Shown here piece after piece: positions 11,539 to 22,615 of a stretch of DNA of 64,000 nt (positions within the stretch are counted from its first letter, which is position 1; the number at the start of each line of letters is the position of its first letter). Below the pieces are notes generated by a model. The model was not told the origin of the DNA. It did not search any database and saw only the letters and a program-made list of their open reading frames with translations. The stretch comes from Ehretia macrophylla (Eukaryota; Streptophyta; Magnoliopsida; Boraginales; Ehretiaceae): NCBI GenBank assembly GCA_037974665.1, contig CM075767.1:2978501-3042500 (forward strand), read 5' to 3'. The position numbers and the translations under genes were made by a program.

Positions 11539-12459
11539 TGATGCTTATAAGGTGGTCGTGTAAAAAGTGTGTAAAATAGACCAAATTTAAATACCCGCAA
11601 GTGCACGGATCTTTGCAGTGTGTGCTATGAATATGGAATCATACCACAAAGAAGCTCGTTAGTTAGTTAGTAAAGTAGTATGTGAAAGTGTTAAAGCAAT
11701 AAGTGATAGTTTAAAACGGCGTTTGTGAGAATATAACTAAATTACAACTAAATTAAACTAACTAAGTATTAGTGGAATACGAGGGAAAGGAATCTAGAAG
11801 GATAGATATGAAAAGAGGCAGTCAATATAGGCTCGGCATTCAAGTTCTTTAATCCTATGCAAGGGTTAAGTTACAAGTATTTACCTAGTCAATTAACTTA
11901 GCCTATTAAAATCCCGATTACTAACTCTGATGTAGGTGTTGTTCCATCTACGAGCATTGGAGCCATAGTATAGAACTGTCCTTGCAACCTGGTGTAAAAG
12001 GTATGTTTCAACTAAGTCATTAACTTCTCCTTTACTGGACTAGAACTACGGTACAACCTATAGTTCATGGAATCTAAGGTTGTCAAGCTATTTGATTAAC
12101 TATTAAAGCATGGATATATGACACGAAAGTAAAACAATCATAACGTCTACTGAAAAGTATTACGTATGAAAGCCAATAAGTAAAGTAATTGTAACATCTA
12201 CTAAAAAGCATTATGTATGAAAGACAGTACTAAATTTAAAGCAAGTCATATATTGCAATCGAATTAAATCAACAGAATCCGAGACCATATATTAAAAGAC
12301 CGTCATTTATAATATCCTCTCCTAGATAAATAACTCTACTCAGACATAATAATAAATACAAGTAGTACAAATAAGAGAGTTAAGAAAGGCTCATCCGATA
12401 TGACGACTTTGTATTTCTGATTTCTGAAATTTGAGCAAAGGTCTGACGCCAAATAGTTA

Positions 12460-12640
12460 TTCGAGAGGAACTGATTTCCCCCGAATAAGAGCTATTAGGG
12501 ATTAATTTCCCCCGAATAAGAGCTTTCCTATTAAAAGCTATTCGGGCAGAACCTTCCCCGGATAATAACTACTTGGGTCGGACTACCCCCTAAAAGTGGC
12601 TATTCGGGCAAAATTTACCCGAATAAGAACCACTTAGGTG
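12460..12640. repeat. Inverted-repeat cluster TATTCGGG / CCCGAATA in the element C LTR
   Basis: TATTCG(A/G)G and its complement CCCGAATA alternate at least four times with GCTATT or AAGAGC spacers, so the stretch can fold into several short hairpins. The other LTR has the same cluster at 42075-42250. Confidence 0.65.
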
Positions 12641-12784
12641 GGACTTCCCCTGTATCCTACTAATTAATTAAATACAACTAAAACTAAAACTAACAAGAAT
12701 TAACTCGAAATTATACCAAAAAGGTTGGCACTATTCCAAAATTACTTATAATTTTCGGTGGGAGGAGGGCTATTTATAGACAAT

Positions 12785-13020
12785 TTCTTAGAGGCGCGCT
12801 CGAGCGTCAGTTTAGCGCCCTTGGTCTTCATCCGTGGGCAGCGCGACACGTGGCGATTTTGGAATGTTTTGAGGGCGCGCTCGAGCGCCAGTTTGGCTCA
12901 CTTGAGCACGCGTCTACTCCAATGGCTGAATTTGCGACACATGTTTTCTTCTGGAATATTATGGAATTTTCTGCATAGGGCGCTCGAGCGCTAGAAGGGC
13001 GCGCTTGAGTGCCTTTTTGT
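12785..13020. repeat. GC-rich palindrome cluster (GCGCTCGAGCGC type) in the element C LTR
   Basis: The motif GGCGCGCTCGAGCGCC or close variants appears about five times, against an AT-rich background. In the other LTR (42410-42620) the copies are more decayed (for example GAGCACTTGAGCACC), mostly by C-to-T or G-to-A changes. Confidence 0.7.
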
Positions 13021-13344
13021 TGACTTTTTGGGCTATAATTTTTACTTTTGACCAAGCGTTGACCGAGGTATTTTTGGGCTATTTTCAGCATTCCGAGTCT
13101 AATTACGAACTAGTTTCGGCCAAATTCCGACTCTAAGGAATCCATTGTTCTACCGTTCTGCGTGTTTTCCCTATTTTTCACTTTTTGACTTGCATTTTGG
13201 ATCATTTTGGGTTAGAACTTCCACTTTCCGGTATTCTCCTACATTGCATCGAAAGTATTAAAGTGTTGCAATTATCCCTAAGTTAAGATACAAATATAGT
13301 ACAAATACCAAGGTTTGAGTGCTGCAAATACAGTCACATCAACA

Positions 13345-13381
13345 TTCCCAAACCTAAACCTTGCTTGCCCTCAAACTAGAC
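13345..13381 (-). other. PPT region of element C
   Basis: On the - strand this reads a TTTGAGGGCAAGCAAGG stretch, then GTTTAGGTTTGGGAA directly before the LTR start TGTTGATGTG. A purine-rich tract at this place fits plus-strand priming. Confidence 0.65.
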
Positions 13382-15033
13382 TGTCTTTAAAACAGATGTG
13401 AAAGTGAAATTTGCAAAGATTTTTACAAGTCAAAACAGATGAAATAATCTATCCTATCTTTTTGTCAAAATATTTTCCAAATATGAAACATGAGAAATGC
13501 AATCTACTATCTTCAACCTATTCAGCAGTTAATGATAAACATGATAAGAGAACCTTTTACATAGTTTTCTCAAATAGGTACTCTTATTGGAAATCGACTA
13601 TTGATTGCTTCGGAGTACATATTTAGAAGTAAACTAAGCAGATTAACTTCAAACAATTCCCAACTTTCAAGACTTTGTAAACATATTGGACTTTGATATT
13701 CTTGCCTTATTTGCAATTAAACTCTTGATCATGCCTTAACCCTTTAACATTTGTCATAAATATAAAAGTACAACTAATAATATCTCTATATAGTGTTCAG
13801 TTTCCTTTGCTTTCTGGATATCTCATGTAAAGGGCTTTAAGGCAAACAATCCCCCGCCATTATGACTGAGGTTGCTAGGTTTTAAAGGGACCCCTACGTG
13901 CCTTAATTACCCGAGATATCCAGGCTCAAAACCATACACTATAGCACATATCCTAATTTACAATGTCTAGGATAGTAGTGCTTTAGAGATTTACAACATA
14001 TTTACACCAAAAATTTATTCAACAACACAGGTATGTACAACTCTTTTTCTTTTTTCTATATTTTTTTTTCATTGTTTTCTTTGTTTTTCTTTTTCTCTTT
14101 TTTTCCTTTCTTTTTCTTTTTCTTCTTTTTTCAGAATGTACATACAGACAGAGTAACATAACATACTGTACAGACATAGCATAGGGGTTCAGGTTTCAAT
14201 CACAAGGAGTTCTCAAAACAAACGGTAATCCTATCTCAGTCCTTTCATAATCACATAGCTATCAATTGAAGAAAAGAAGAACAACTAGGTTTACTCATGA
14301 ATACAGTACCCCAAAGTTTTTCTTACAAAGTTTCCTCAGAGTTTTTCACAATACATAGCTAACAATACGGGTTCTGAAATCATCTAAATCATCTTCTTTT
14401 AAACAAGTAAGGTAGCAAACTACTATTCTCATGAACAAAAATGGTGTATTTCTTGCATATTTTGAAAAAATATTATCATGAAATATACGCACCCCCACAC
14501 CGAAATTTTGCTTGTCCTCAAGCAATTAGCAATGTAAGACAGTGAGAGTGTAATATGCAAGTAAAAACATAATGACAAATGCTACATCCCCAAACCTATA
14601 GTTTGTTTACTCTACAGCGCAGGTTGATCAAGAATAAAGGGAAATGTAGTAAGGAAAGATATCACATGATGTGAAGGATTTCTATGTTGATGTCAAAGCT
14701 TTTCTACTAACTTTTGCCAAAAGATGTATCATTCTGCAATTAAAGATTAGTAGACAAAGCATTTTACAGATTATCATCAACATAGCAAAAAATAGTTTAA
14801 TCTATACAAAATAGTATAAAGGAGGGGGTCAAAAAGAATTCTAGTCAAGGAAAATAACTAATACATAACGCAAATAAATAAACTACCCAGACCATTTAGA
14901 CTCTTTTTTGGGGTTCTAGAGTTGATACTCCTACAAAGACTAGCTCTTCCAGAGGTTTCTGTGCTCACGACATCTAGTGCTCTCCTTCAGCCCCTTAAGC
15001 CCAAAGCTAGTTCCACAGGGTCAATGATATAAC
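13382..15033 (-). other. 3' noncoding internal region of element C, part 1
   Basis: No credible coding sequence: the longest frames are short and unrelated to known families. A pyrimidine-rich tract of about 90 bases (14041-14133) is visible. A second copy of the GAGGACAAGCAAAATTTCGG/GTGTGGGGG PPT-like signature lies at 14488-14525 on the - strand, resembling the motif found before Athila 3' LTRs. No env-like frame is recognisable. The region continues after element D at 25218. Confidence 0.65.
14041..14133. repeat. Long pyrimidine tract
   Basis: About 90 bases almost wholly T and C on the + strand (a purine tract on element C's coding strand), broken by few A and G. Confidence 0.85.
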
Positions 15034-17541
15034 TGTAACGCCCTGACCCAACCCCACTCTAAAGGTTAAGTCTGGACCCAATAAACGAACAGAGTTTTCT
15101 CTGTACCGCGAACATTTTGGAAACCTGTAAATGCTCAAAATAGCCACAATATACTAGAACAAGCTTTTATAATTAAAATTCAAAGGTTAAAGGCCATCCA
15201 AGCTAGGAGACAAACAACAGCTCTGAAGCACACAAGCATGTATCCAACTTAACTTTTTCACTAAACCTTTTTAACATGCCATTCTATGATAACCTTAGAG
15301 CAATCTTAGAAGTTGAAATCAAACATACCTCTAAACATACACACCCCAAGCATGCAAGAACTAAAAGGAGAATTAAAAGTTATTACAAGCCATAATATCT
15401 CAAAGCTAATATTACAACCAACTAACTTTCAACTTGCAACTACAAGAATATACATAGCCTTAAGGCCACAAAATAGATCATGCTATAGCAATACAAGTAT
15501 GCCATGTAACAACAAGAAGGCACATGCACCTTAGACAACAAACACACAACAACTAGGGCAAAGGCTCAGCCTGAACTTCTTCCTCTTCCACTAGCACCTC
15601 AACTAGCTGGGGATCACCCTCAGCACTTCCTGAAACATGATATCGAGGTATGAGCAACACTGTTGCCCAGTGAGGGATAAGGTCTCCCGAGGCGTGCAAT
15701 GCAACAAATAATACAATTAAGCATTAATAGTATTGAAAACCATTTAAGAATGACAAAAGATTGAATACCACACATTAAAAAGGATACATTTACATAACCC
15801 CTATACTCCAATCTTCACTTGGTCTTCATTCACTATCGACGAACCACGATCACGATCACGATCACGATAAGCCGGCATAACCCCAAACACTCCAGTGGGT
15901 ATACTCTGGATGTACCCCGATAATCCTACGACCCAACATCCACTGGAAATCTCCGGACCAGGCGAATGAGGGACTAGGGCACGGAGTTTGAATATCCACC
16001 GACAAGCCCTCTGTTGCCCAGCCGATATTCAACATATCCACCCCTGACACTATGGTTGTGCAACCACTATGCAATCCACTTAATGATGACAAGTCAATAT
16101 CAACAATATAAGCAATAACACATAAGAGGATCAACAAGGTAGGTTGACCTTAGAATAGATAGATTAGAAGCGGTTTATACAAGTAAATAAGCAACTTTAC
16201 AAAGGGGCATATATAAGATACATTTAGAATTATACCAAAAGTTCCAAATCAACTTGAAACCACATTTAAACACCTAAGGAGCCATGCCATGGACTTAGAA
16301 GCGAGAAACAACTGAATTTGTACTTAAACCCCTTTGTTATTCAAGCTATTTTTCTTCCGAATCAAAGTTAAGGTTTCAAATTTGAGGGGAAGCTATACTA
16401 ATCTTCTAAGTAATCCCTAAGGCACCCCTACAACACTTAAACACGTGCAATTACCCGCAATTACCCCAAAAGCCCCAATTTTCCTCTTATGGCTTTGAAC
16501 TACACATACTTCAACCGGGCTTCAAATAAGGGTTGGCAAAGCTTCTAAAGCACCTAGGTAGCTAAGAATTCTAAAAGTGAAGCCCGAATCCACCCGAATT
16601 CACATTAACCCCGAAATCTCTTTGTTAAAGTCGGCTAATTCACGTTCTATGCAAATTTAGAGCAATTCAATTGCACGGGGCTATTAGACTACCTTCATTA
16701 GCACCTAATGTATCTATTAGAAGCATTGAATCAAGCTAATTCATGTAATTACAAAAAACCCTAGAATTTCGTCACTATTCACCTCATAAATCAAATTAAC
16801 GATTCGAATCGTTTAAAATACAAACCAATGGCTTAAATACGTTCTCTAGCACTTATATACAAGGTATAATAGCATAATTAAGCATTATAATAGCATTGGA
16901 ACACATTTCTAACAAATCAAGAAAATAGCAACAATTTTAAAATGCGCAAAAAGTCATGAAATCCCTCACCAATACGCGAAAGAGCTCACGGGAGGCTTGC
17001 AAATACCCTAAACTATGTGGTCCTAGCTTGGCTTGGCTTGAAGTGAAGAATTGAAGATGAAAAATTTCTCCCAAGTGCAAGAGAGGGCTGTCGGGTTCTG
17101 CACAGTGTTTTTTTGCTCTATTTTTTTTTTGGTTGCAAATTATGAGCTAGTTGTGTCATGTGTTGAGTATATATTTGAGTGGGATCAAGTGGTTGCTTAA
17201 ATAGACGTCTAAAATGAGCGTTGTTAACTTTAAAACGAGCCTAGGTAGTAAAATGTATGCTAGCTAATTAATTCACTAAATTATATTATGTAACACTATT
17301 CATAGTTTGCTAAAAGCATTTTCCAAACGAGTACTCCTATCGTTTTTAGCTCAATTGCACATTTTTCTCACTCTTTTAACAATTAATATGATTTAATAAA
17401 AATGCTAATTCACTAATATAATACAGTTTGAAAATAGAGTGAATAGTGGCTAAAGAAGACAGTTAATAAAGCACAGAAGGAAATGCGCAAATAATGGGTG
17501 CAACAGTAAGTTAATGCAAGGCAAAAAGCTCGGGCGTCACA
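15034..17541 (-). repeat. 3' LTR of element D (2508 bp)
   Basis: The + strand reads TGTAACGCCCTGACCC to CTCGGGCGTCACA. It is nearly identical to 22616-25217 except for a 96-bp tandem duplication in that copy and scattered substitutions. A short (GATCAC)n-like run lies at 15848-15866. Confidence 0.95.
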
Positions 17542-18771
17542 TTCTCTCTCCCTTAAACTAATTGTGTCCACGCAATTCTTACATGATTCGGCGAATAACT
17601 TTGGATATTGATCTCGCATCAGATCCTCCATTTCCCAGGTAGCATCCTCTAACCCATGATAATCCCACATAACTTTAACCATCGGAATGCTTTTAGTCCT
17701 CAGCTCCTGGACCTTCTGATCAACAATCCGAAGAGGTTTCTCTGTGTAGGTCAAAGTTTCACTGATCTCTAGTGGCTCGGGCTCAAGAACATGAGAAGGA
17801 TCTGGCTGATACTTCCGAAGCATAGAAATATGGAAGACATCATGAATTCTACCCAGGCTAGGAGGCAAAGCTAGACGATAAGCCAATTCACCAACAGTTT
17901 CAATTACTTTAAACGGTCCCACGTAACGAGGACTGAGTTTACCTCCCTTGCCATGCCGAATCAAGCCCTTGCGAGGAAAAATTTTCAGAAATACCTGATC
18001 CCCAACGACAAATTTCAGATCACGACGATGTCTATCTGCATAACTCTTTTGCCGACTCTGTGCTGTAAGCATTCTTTTTCGGATAAGCTGAACATTATCA
18101 ATCATTCTGTTCATCTCTGGCAATATAGTAGGATCAATAGATTTCGACTCTCCAACTTTATCCCAATATAAAGAAGATTTGCATTTTCGCCCATACAAAG
18201 CTTCATACGGTGCCATACCGATAGTAGCTTGATAACTGTTGTTATAAGCAAATTCTGCAAGAGGTAAGTATTTCTCCCAACTCTTACCGAAGTCCAGAAT
18301 GCATGCTCGAAGCATATCCTCTAATATCAAGATAGTTCTTTCAGATTGACCGTTAGTTTGAGGATGATGAGAGGTACTGAAGCTCAATGTCGTGCCCAAA
18401 GCTTTCTGAATCTTCTGCCAGAACTGAGATGTGAATCTGGGATCTCTATCTGACACAATACTCTTGGGAATCCCATGAAGTCTAACAATATTCTCAATAT
18501 AAATTTCAGCCAACCTATCAAGAGATTCAGTTTTCTTTGTAGCAATAAAATGAGAGGTTTTGGTCAATCTATCAACAACAACCCAGACTGAATCATGTCC
18601 TCTCGAAGACCGCGGTAAATCTGACACGAAATCCATTGTAATGTGATCCCATTTCCAAACATGAATAGCCAAAGGCTGCAACAACCCTACTGGTCTTTGA
18701 TGTTCATCTTTAACTTTCTGACATGTAAGACATTTAGCAACATAGTCAGCAATCTCTCTCTTCATGTTGTT
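17413..18771 (-). pseudogene. Integrase with GPY/F and chromodomain-like tail, element D
   Basis: An open frame of 450 residues (18765 to 17413) continues the RT frame after a TAG at 18772-18774. It holds the end of the HHCC finger (AKCLTCQKVK), the catalytic core with MDFVSDLP (Asp 1), SDRDPRFTSQFW (Asp 2) and QTNGQSERTI (Glu), then RYVGPFKVIETVG (GPF), then a chromodomain-like end (VKVMWDYHGLEDATWEMEDLM). The frame passes through the PPT and about 40 codons into the LTR before a stop. All three catalytic acidic residues are kept. Only the single stop upstream separates it from RT, so the element decayed recently. Confidence 0.9.
17542..17556 (-). other. Polypurine tract of element D
   Basis: On the - strand AAGGGAGAGAGAA immediately precedes the LTR start TGTGACGCCCG. 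Confidence 0.85.
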
Positions 18772-20694
18772 CTACCAGTAGTTCTGTTTCAGATCTCTGT
18801 ACATCTTGGTACTGCCTGGATGGATAGTATACTTAGAATTATGAGCCTCTGCAAGAATTTCTTTCTTTAAAGCTGGCTCAGAAGGAATACAAATTCTGCC
18901 TTTGAACTTAAGAAGACCATCATCATGCAATTTGAAATCCGACTCTCCCCCTTTCGACTTTTCTAAGATTTCCATCAATTGCCGATCAACTTGCTGAGCT
19001 TCTCTAATCCTGGATAATAAAAGAGACTGAATATGCAAACTTGCAAATTGAATACCAGAATCTGAAGTGTTGGGCCTCCATAAACATAACTTCTCCATGT
19101 ACTCCCAACTTTTGATGATTAGACTGGCAACTGTAGCCTTTCGGCTTAAAGCATCGGCAACAATATTCGCCTTACCTGGCAGATAATTGATAGTACAATT
19201 ATAATCCTCAAGCAACTCCAACCAACGCCCCTGCCTCATATTCAATTCTTTCAGAGAAAAGAGATATTTCAGACTCTTGTGATCAGTACAGATTTCAAAT
19301 TTATTATCCCAAAGATAGTGACACCATTTCTTTAATGCAAAGATGATAGCTGCAAGCTCGAGATCATGCGTCGGGTAATTAAGTTCATAAGGTTTCAGTT
19401 TTCTGGAAGCATAAGCAATAACTCTCCCATTCTGCATCAATACACAACCCAAACCTTCCTTAGAAGCATCACTATAGATTACCAGATTATCTGTACCCTC
19501 AGGTAGAGCGAGAATAGGAGCTGTGGTTAATCTCTTCTTTAATTCCTGGAAGCTAGCCTCACATTTCTCATTCCAGTCAAATATAGTCTTCTTTCGAGTG
19601 AGTTGAGTCAAAGGTCTAGCAATTCTAGAGAAATCCTTGACAAAACTTCTATAATAACCCGCTAAACCCAGAAAACTGCGAATTTCTGTAACAGTCTCAG
19701 GTCGTTTCCATGCCATGACAACCTCAATCTTCGTTGGATCAACAGAAATTCTATCCTGAGAAATAATATGGCCCAAAAAAGTGACTTGCCTTAACCAGAA
19801 CTCACATTTGCTAAACTTTGCAAATAACCGATGCTCCTGAAGAGTCTGCAACACAATTCTAAGATGTTGTTCATGTTCCGCCTCAAATTTAGAATAAACA
19901 AGAATATCATCAATGAAAATAACCACAAACTGATCCAGATATGGCCGGAATACTCTCTGCATCAAATCCATAAATGCAGCGGGAGAATTAGTTAACCCAA
20001 ACGGCAGAACAACAAACTCATAATGACCATACCGAGTTCTGAAAGCAGTTTTGGGAACATCATCAGACTTAATCCTTAACTGGTAATAGCCCTGCCTCAG
20101 ATCGAATTTAGAAAATACCCTGACACCTTGCAGCTGATCAAATAATTCCTCAATCAAAGGAAATGGATATTTGTTTTTGATAGTTATCTGATTAAGACCC
20201 TGATAATCAATGCATAACCGAAGAGATCCGTCTTTCTTTTTAACAAATAAGATCGGTGCACCCCAAGGTAAAGAACTCGGCTGAATGAATCCCTTCTCAA
20301 GTAAACCCTGCAGCTGAATTTTCAATTCTTGCAACTCAAGTGGAGCCATTCTGTACAGAGTCCTAGAGATGGGCGTAGCCCCTGGTAATAAGTCGATCAC
20401 AAACTCTATCTCTCTATCAGGTGGTAAACCAGGTAATTCCTCAGGAAACACCCCCGAAAACTCTCTCACGATAGGTACATCATTCAGTTTCAATTGATCA
20501 CCAGGTTGATTAATCAAATAAGAAAAGTAAGCCTCACAACCCTTACCTAACATTTTTGATGCTTTAATAGAAGATATGATAGGAGTTCCCGTAGATTTTC
20601 TACTACCAACTATTTCAAGTACGGGCTGGTCGGGCATTTCTAGCTTTACAATCTTCTTTCTACAATTGAGTTGAGCATAATATCTACCTAACTA
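18772..20694 (-). pseudogene. Reverse transcriptase, RNase H and integrase N-terminus, element D
   Basis: 621 open residues (20637 to 18772) between two stops, each replacing a tryptophan codon (TAG at 20692-20694 and at 18772-18774). Order: PR-RT linker [18 protein letters not shown] with [40 protein letters not shown] and the intact catalytic FIDDILVYS, RNase H with [45 protein letters not shown] and VADALSRKA, then the start of the integrase zinc finger ([13 protein letters not shown]). A complete RT-RNase H module of usual length. It would act in cytoplasmic virus-like particles. Confidence 0.92.
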
Positions 20695-21230
20695 GTCCAT
20701 CCCTAATATAATTTCAAAGTCACGGAAAGGTAGAATAATTAAATCGGTAGGAAAAACACGACCTTGAATAAAAATATTACATGCCTTGCAGATAGATTTG
20801 GTGACAAACTTCGGGCCCATAGGTGTTTAAACCACAATATCATGCAATAGTTTATCATGCTTCAACTTAGCATTTTGTCCACATATAGGTGTAATAAATG
20901 AATGCGAAGCTCCGGAATCAATTAAAACTTTAACTGATTGATCATTAAGAAGAAAAGTACCTTCTACTATAGCGGTCGTATTCGGAAGCTCCTCTGCATC
21001 TAAGGCAAATACTCGGGCCTGACCCTGCGGTACTGGTGCTGCAACTGAACCCCTGGTCTGATTGCCTTGACCAAATGTCTGACCCCTAGTATTCTTGAAT
21101 TTCTGGTAGTCTCTAACCCTGTGTTGATCACTACCGCATCCGGTACATCGGCCCAATCTCTTCCAACAATTCTACTCAGTATGACCCTGGCGTCGACAGA
21201 AGCTGTACTGCTGGTGACGTCTTGCAACAG
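20695..21230 (-). pseudogene. Zinc knuckle and aspartic protease of element D
   Basis: The frame 21156 to 20827 holds a CCHC knuckle in which the last cysteine is lost (CTGCGSDQHRVRDY, Cys to Tyr), then protease with FALDAEELPNTT, GTFLLNDQSVKVLIDSGASHSFI and the intact DSGA active site. It stops at TAA 20827-20829, where a glutamine is expected. The rest of the protease (to MD at 20700) is readable on the other side of this stop. Confidence 0.85.
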
Positions 21231-22248
21231 TACCTCCCGAAGGAGCTCTGTAAGTAGAGGTAGCTGAACTACCCTGCTGAGAACAAACTACTGCTGGTCG
21301 GGTCTGCCCCTGACTCTGACTCTGATTTTGGGCTGGTCACGACTGAATCTGAATAGGCCCTGTATAACTCTGTGTCTGCCTCGGCTGTGGACTCTGCCCA
21401 ACTGGAATAGTCTACCTCTGGTACCCTTGACTCTGAGACTGAAACTAACGCTTACTCGACTGACTAGTCTTTGCCAACACGTCTGCCTTGCATTTTTCAT
21501 ACCTCGAGGCAGCTCTGACCACTGCAGCATAGTTAGGGTAATCATTCGCAGATAGATTTAGCATAATATCATTCCTTAATCCCATAATGAATCTCTGCAT
21601 TTTCATATCCTCAGGTTGTACCAAAGCCGGCACATAACGGGAAAGCCTAGTAAAAGCAGCCTCATATTGATCTACTGACATATTTCCCTGTTTCAAAGCT
21701 ATGAACTCTGCCTGGCGTCTCTCACGAGCAACCACTGATATATATTTATCTTGAAACTCTCGAACGAAGTCAGCCCACGAATGTTGAACCGTTTCAGCTT
21801 CCCATTTCTCATTAATAGTACGCCACCACTCCTCGGCGTCACTCTTCAGAAGAAATGTAGCATAAGTAATTTTTCTCTCATCACTGCACTCAAGAATTGC
21901 AGCCACCCTTTCAAATTTCCTCAACCACAATTCGGCCTTCATATCATCAGGTTCTCCAAAGAAGCTGTAGGCCCCGTGATGTAAAAATATGTCATACAAA
22001 TTAACTCTAGTAGCACCACTACCCTCAGCTCTGGCAGCCTGATTACCTCTAGCAGCCCCTGTCTGACACTGCTGAGTTACGAACAGAGCAATGGTATTCA
22101 TAACAGTAGCCATAGTAGCCAGAATCTGAGCAGTGCTGGGTTCAGGTCCCTGTGGTGGTGCATTCTTTACTACACCTTCACCTTCTCCTGGTACATTCTG
22201 CCTAGGAGCTTCTTCCGGCTCTCTCCCTGGTCTGCCCCTTCTCCTCAT
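21231..22248 (-). pseudogene. gag of element D
   Basis: The ATG at 22248 opens 267 residues to TAG 21445-21447 (Gln codon expected). The N-terminus is basic (MRRRGRPGREPEEAPRQ), followed by a proline-rich linker and the gag domain (FLHHGAYSFFGEPDDMK, SDAEEWWRTI, FIALKQGNMSVDQYEAAFTRLSRYV). After the stop comes a Gln/Ser-rich linker leading to the zinc knuckle, with further stops. Start choice: this is the first ATG after the PBS in frame with the domain, and the same N-terminus is recognisable, without ATG, in element B. Capsid protein of the particle. Confidence 0.9.
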
Positions 22249-22596
22249 CTCAAACGGCTAGAATGCAAAATATTATGATAGGCATTTACATAAATTGCGG
22301 GGAAAGCACATAGGAAGAAGTTCAAATAAATCCACATGGTCACATATTACATTAAAAGAATGTTCACATACAAGAGATTCATAGTCACTTGATCATGCTT
22401 GACATTCTAGACCTTTCACTTCCAAACATTAACTCTTAAAGACCTTTCGCATTCCATTGGTATACTAGCACGTTCACTCCCAATTCAAATTTCACTTAGG
22501 CAAATCAAAGGACCACAGATTCATGCAATCACAAAGTCACATAGCAGATCCCTACCCACAGACCGAGAAATTTAACCCGGCTTCATACAATCTATA

Positions 22597-22608
22597 GCTC
22601 TGATACCA
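22597..22608 (-). other. Primer-binding site of element D (initiator tRNA-Met)
   Basis: The - strand reads TGGTATCAGAGC, a perfect 12-base complement to the plant initiator tRNA-Met 3' end, seven bases inside the 5' LTR. Confidence 0.93.
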
Positions 22609-22615
22609 CCTAAAA

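Larger units (their letters stand above)
11539..13344 (-). repeat. 3' LTR of element C (1806 bp)
   Basis: On the + strand it runs TGATGCTTATAAGG to CACATCAACA and matches 41165-42946 over its whole length. It contains a run of near-inverted CCCCCGAATAAGAGC/TATTCGGG motifs (12460-12640) and several GCGCTCGAGCGC-like palindromes (12785-13020). Confidence 0.9.

Noticed and set aside
13345-15033. An env-like gene of the Athila element
   Set aside because: No frame of sufficient length and no membrane-protein pattern in this region or in 25218-25610.
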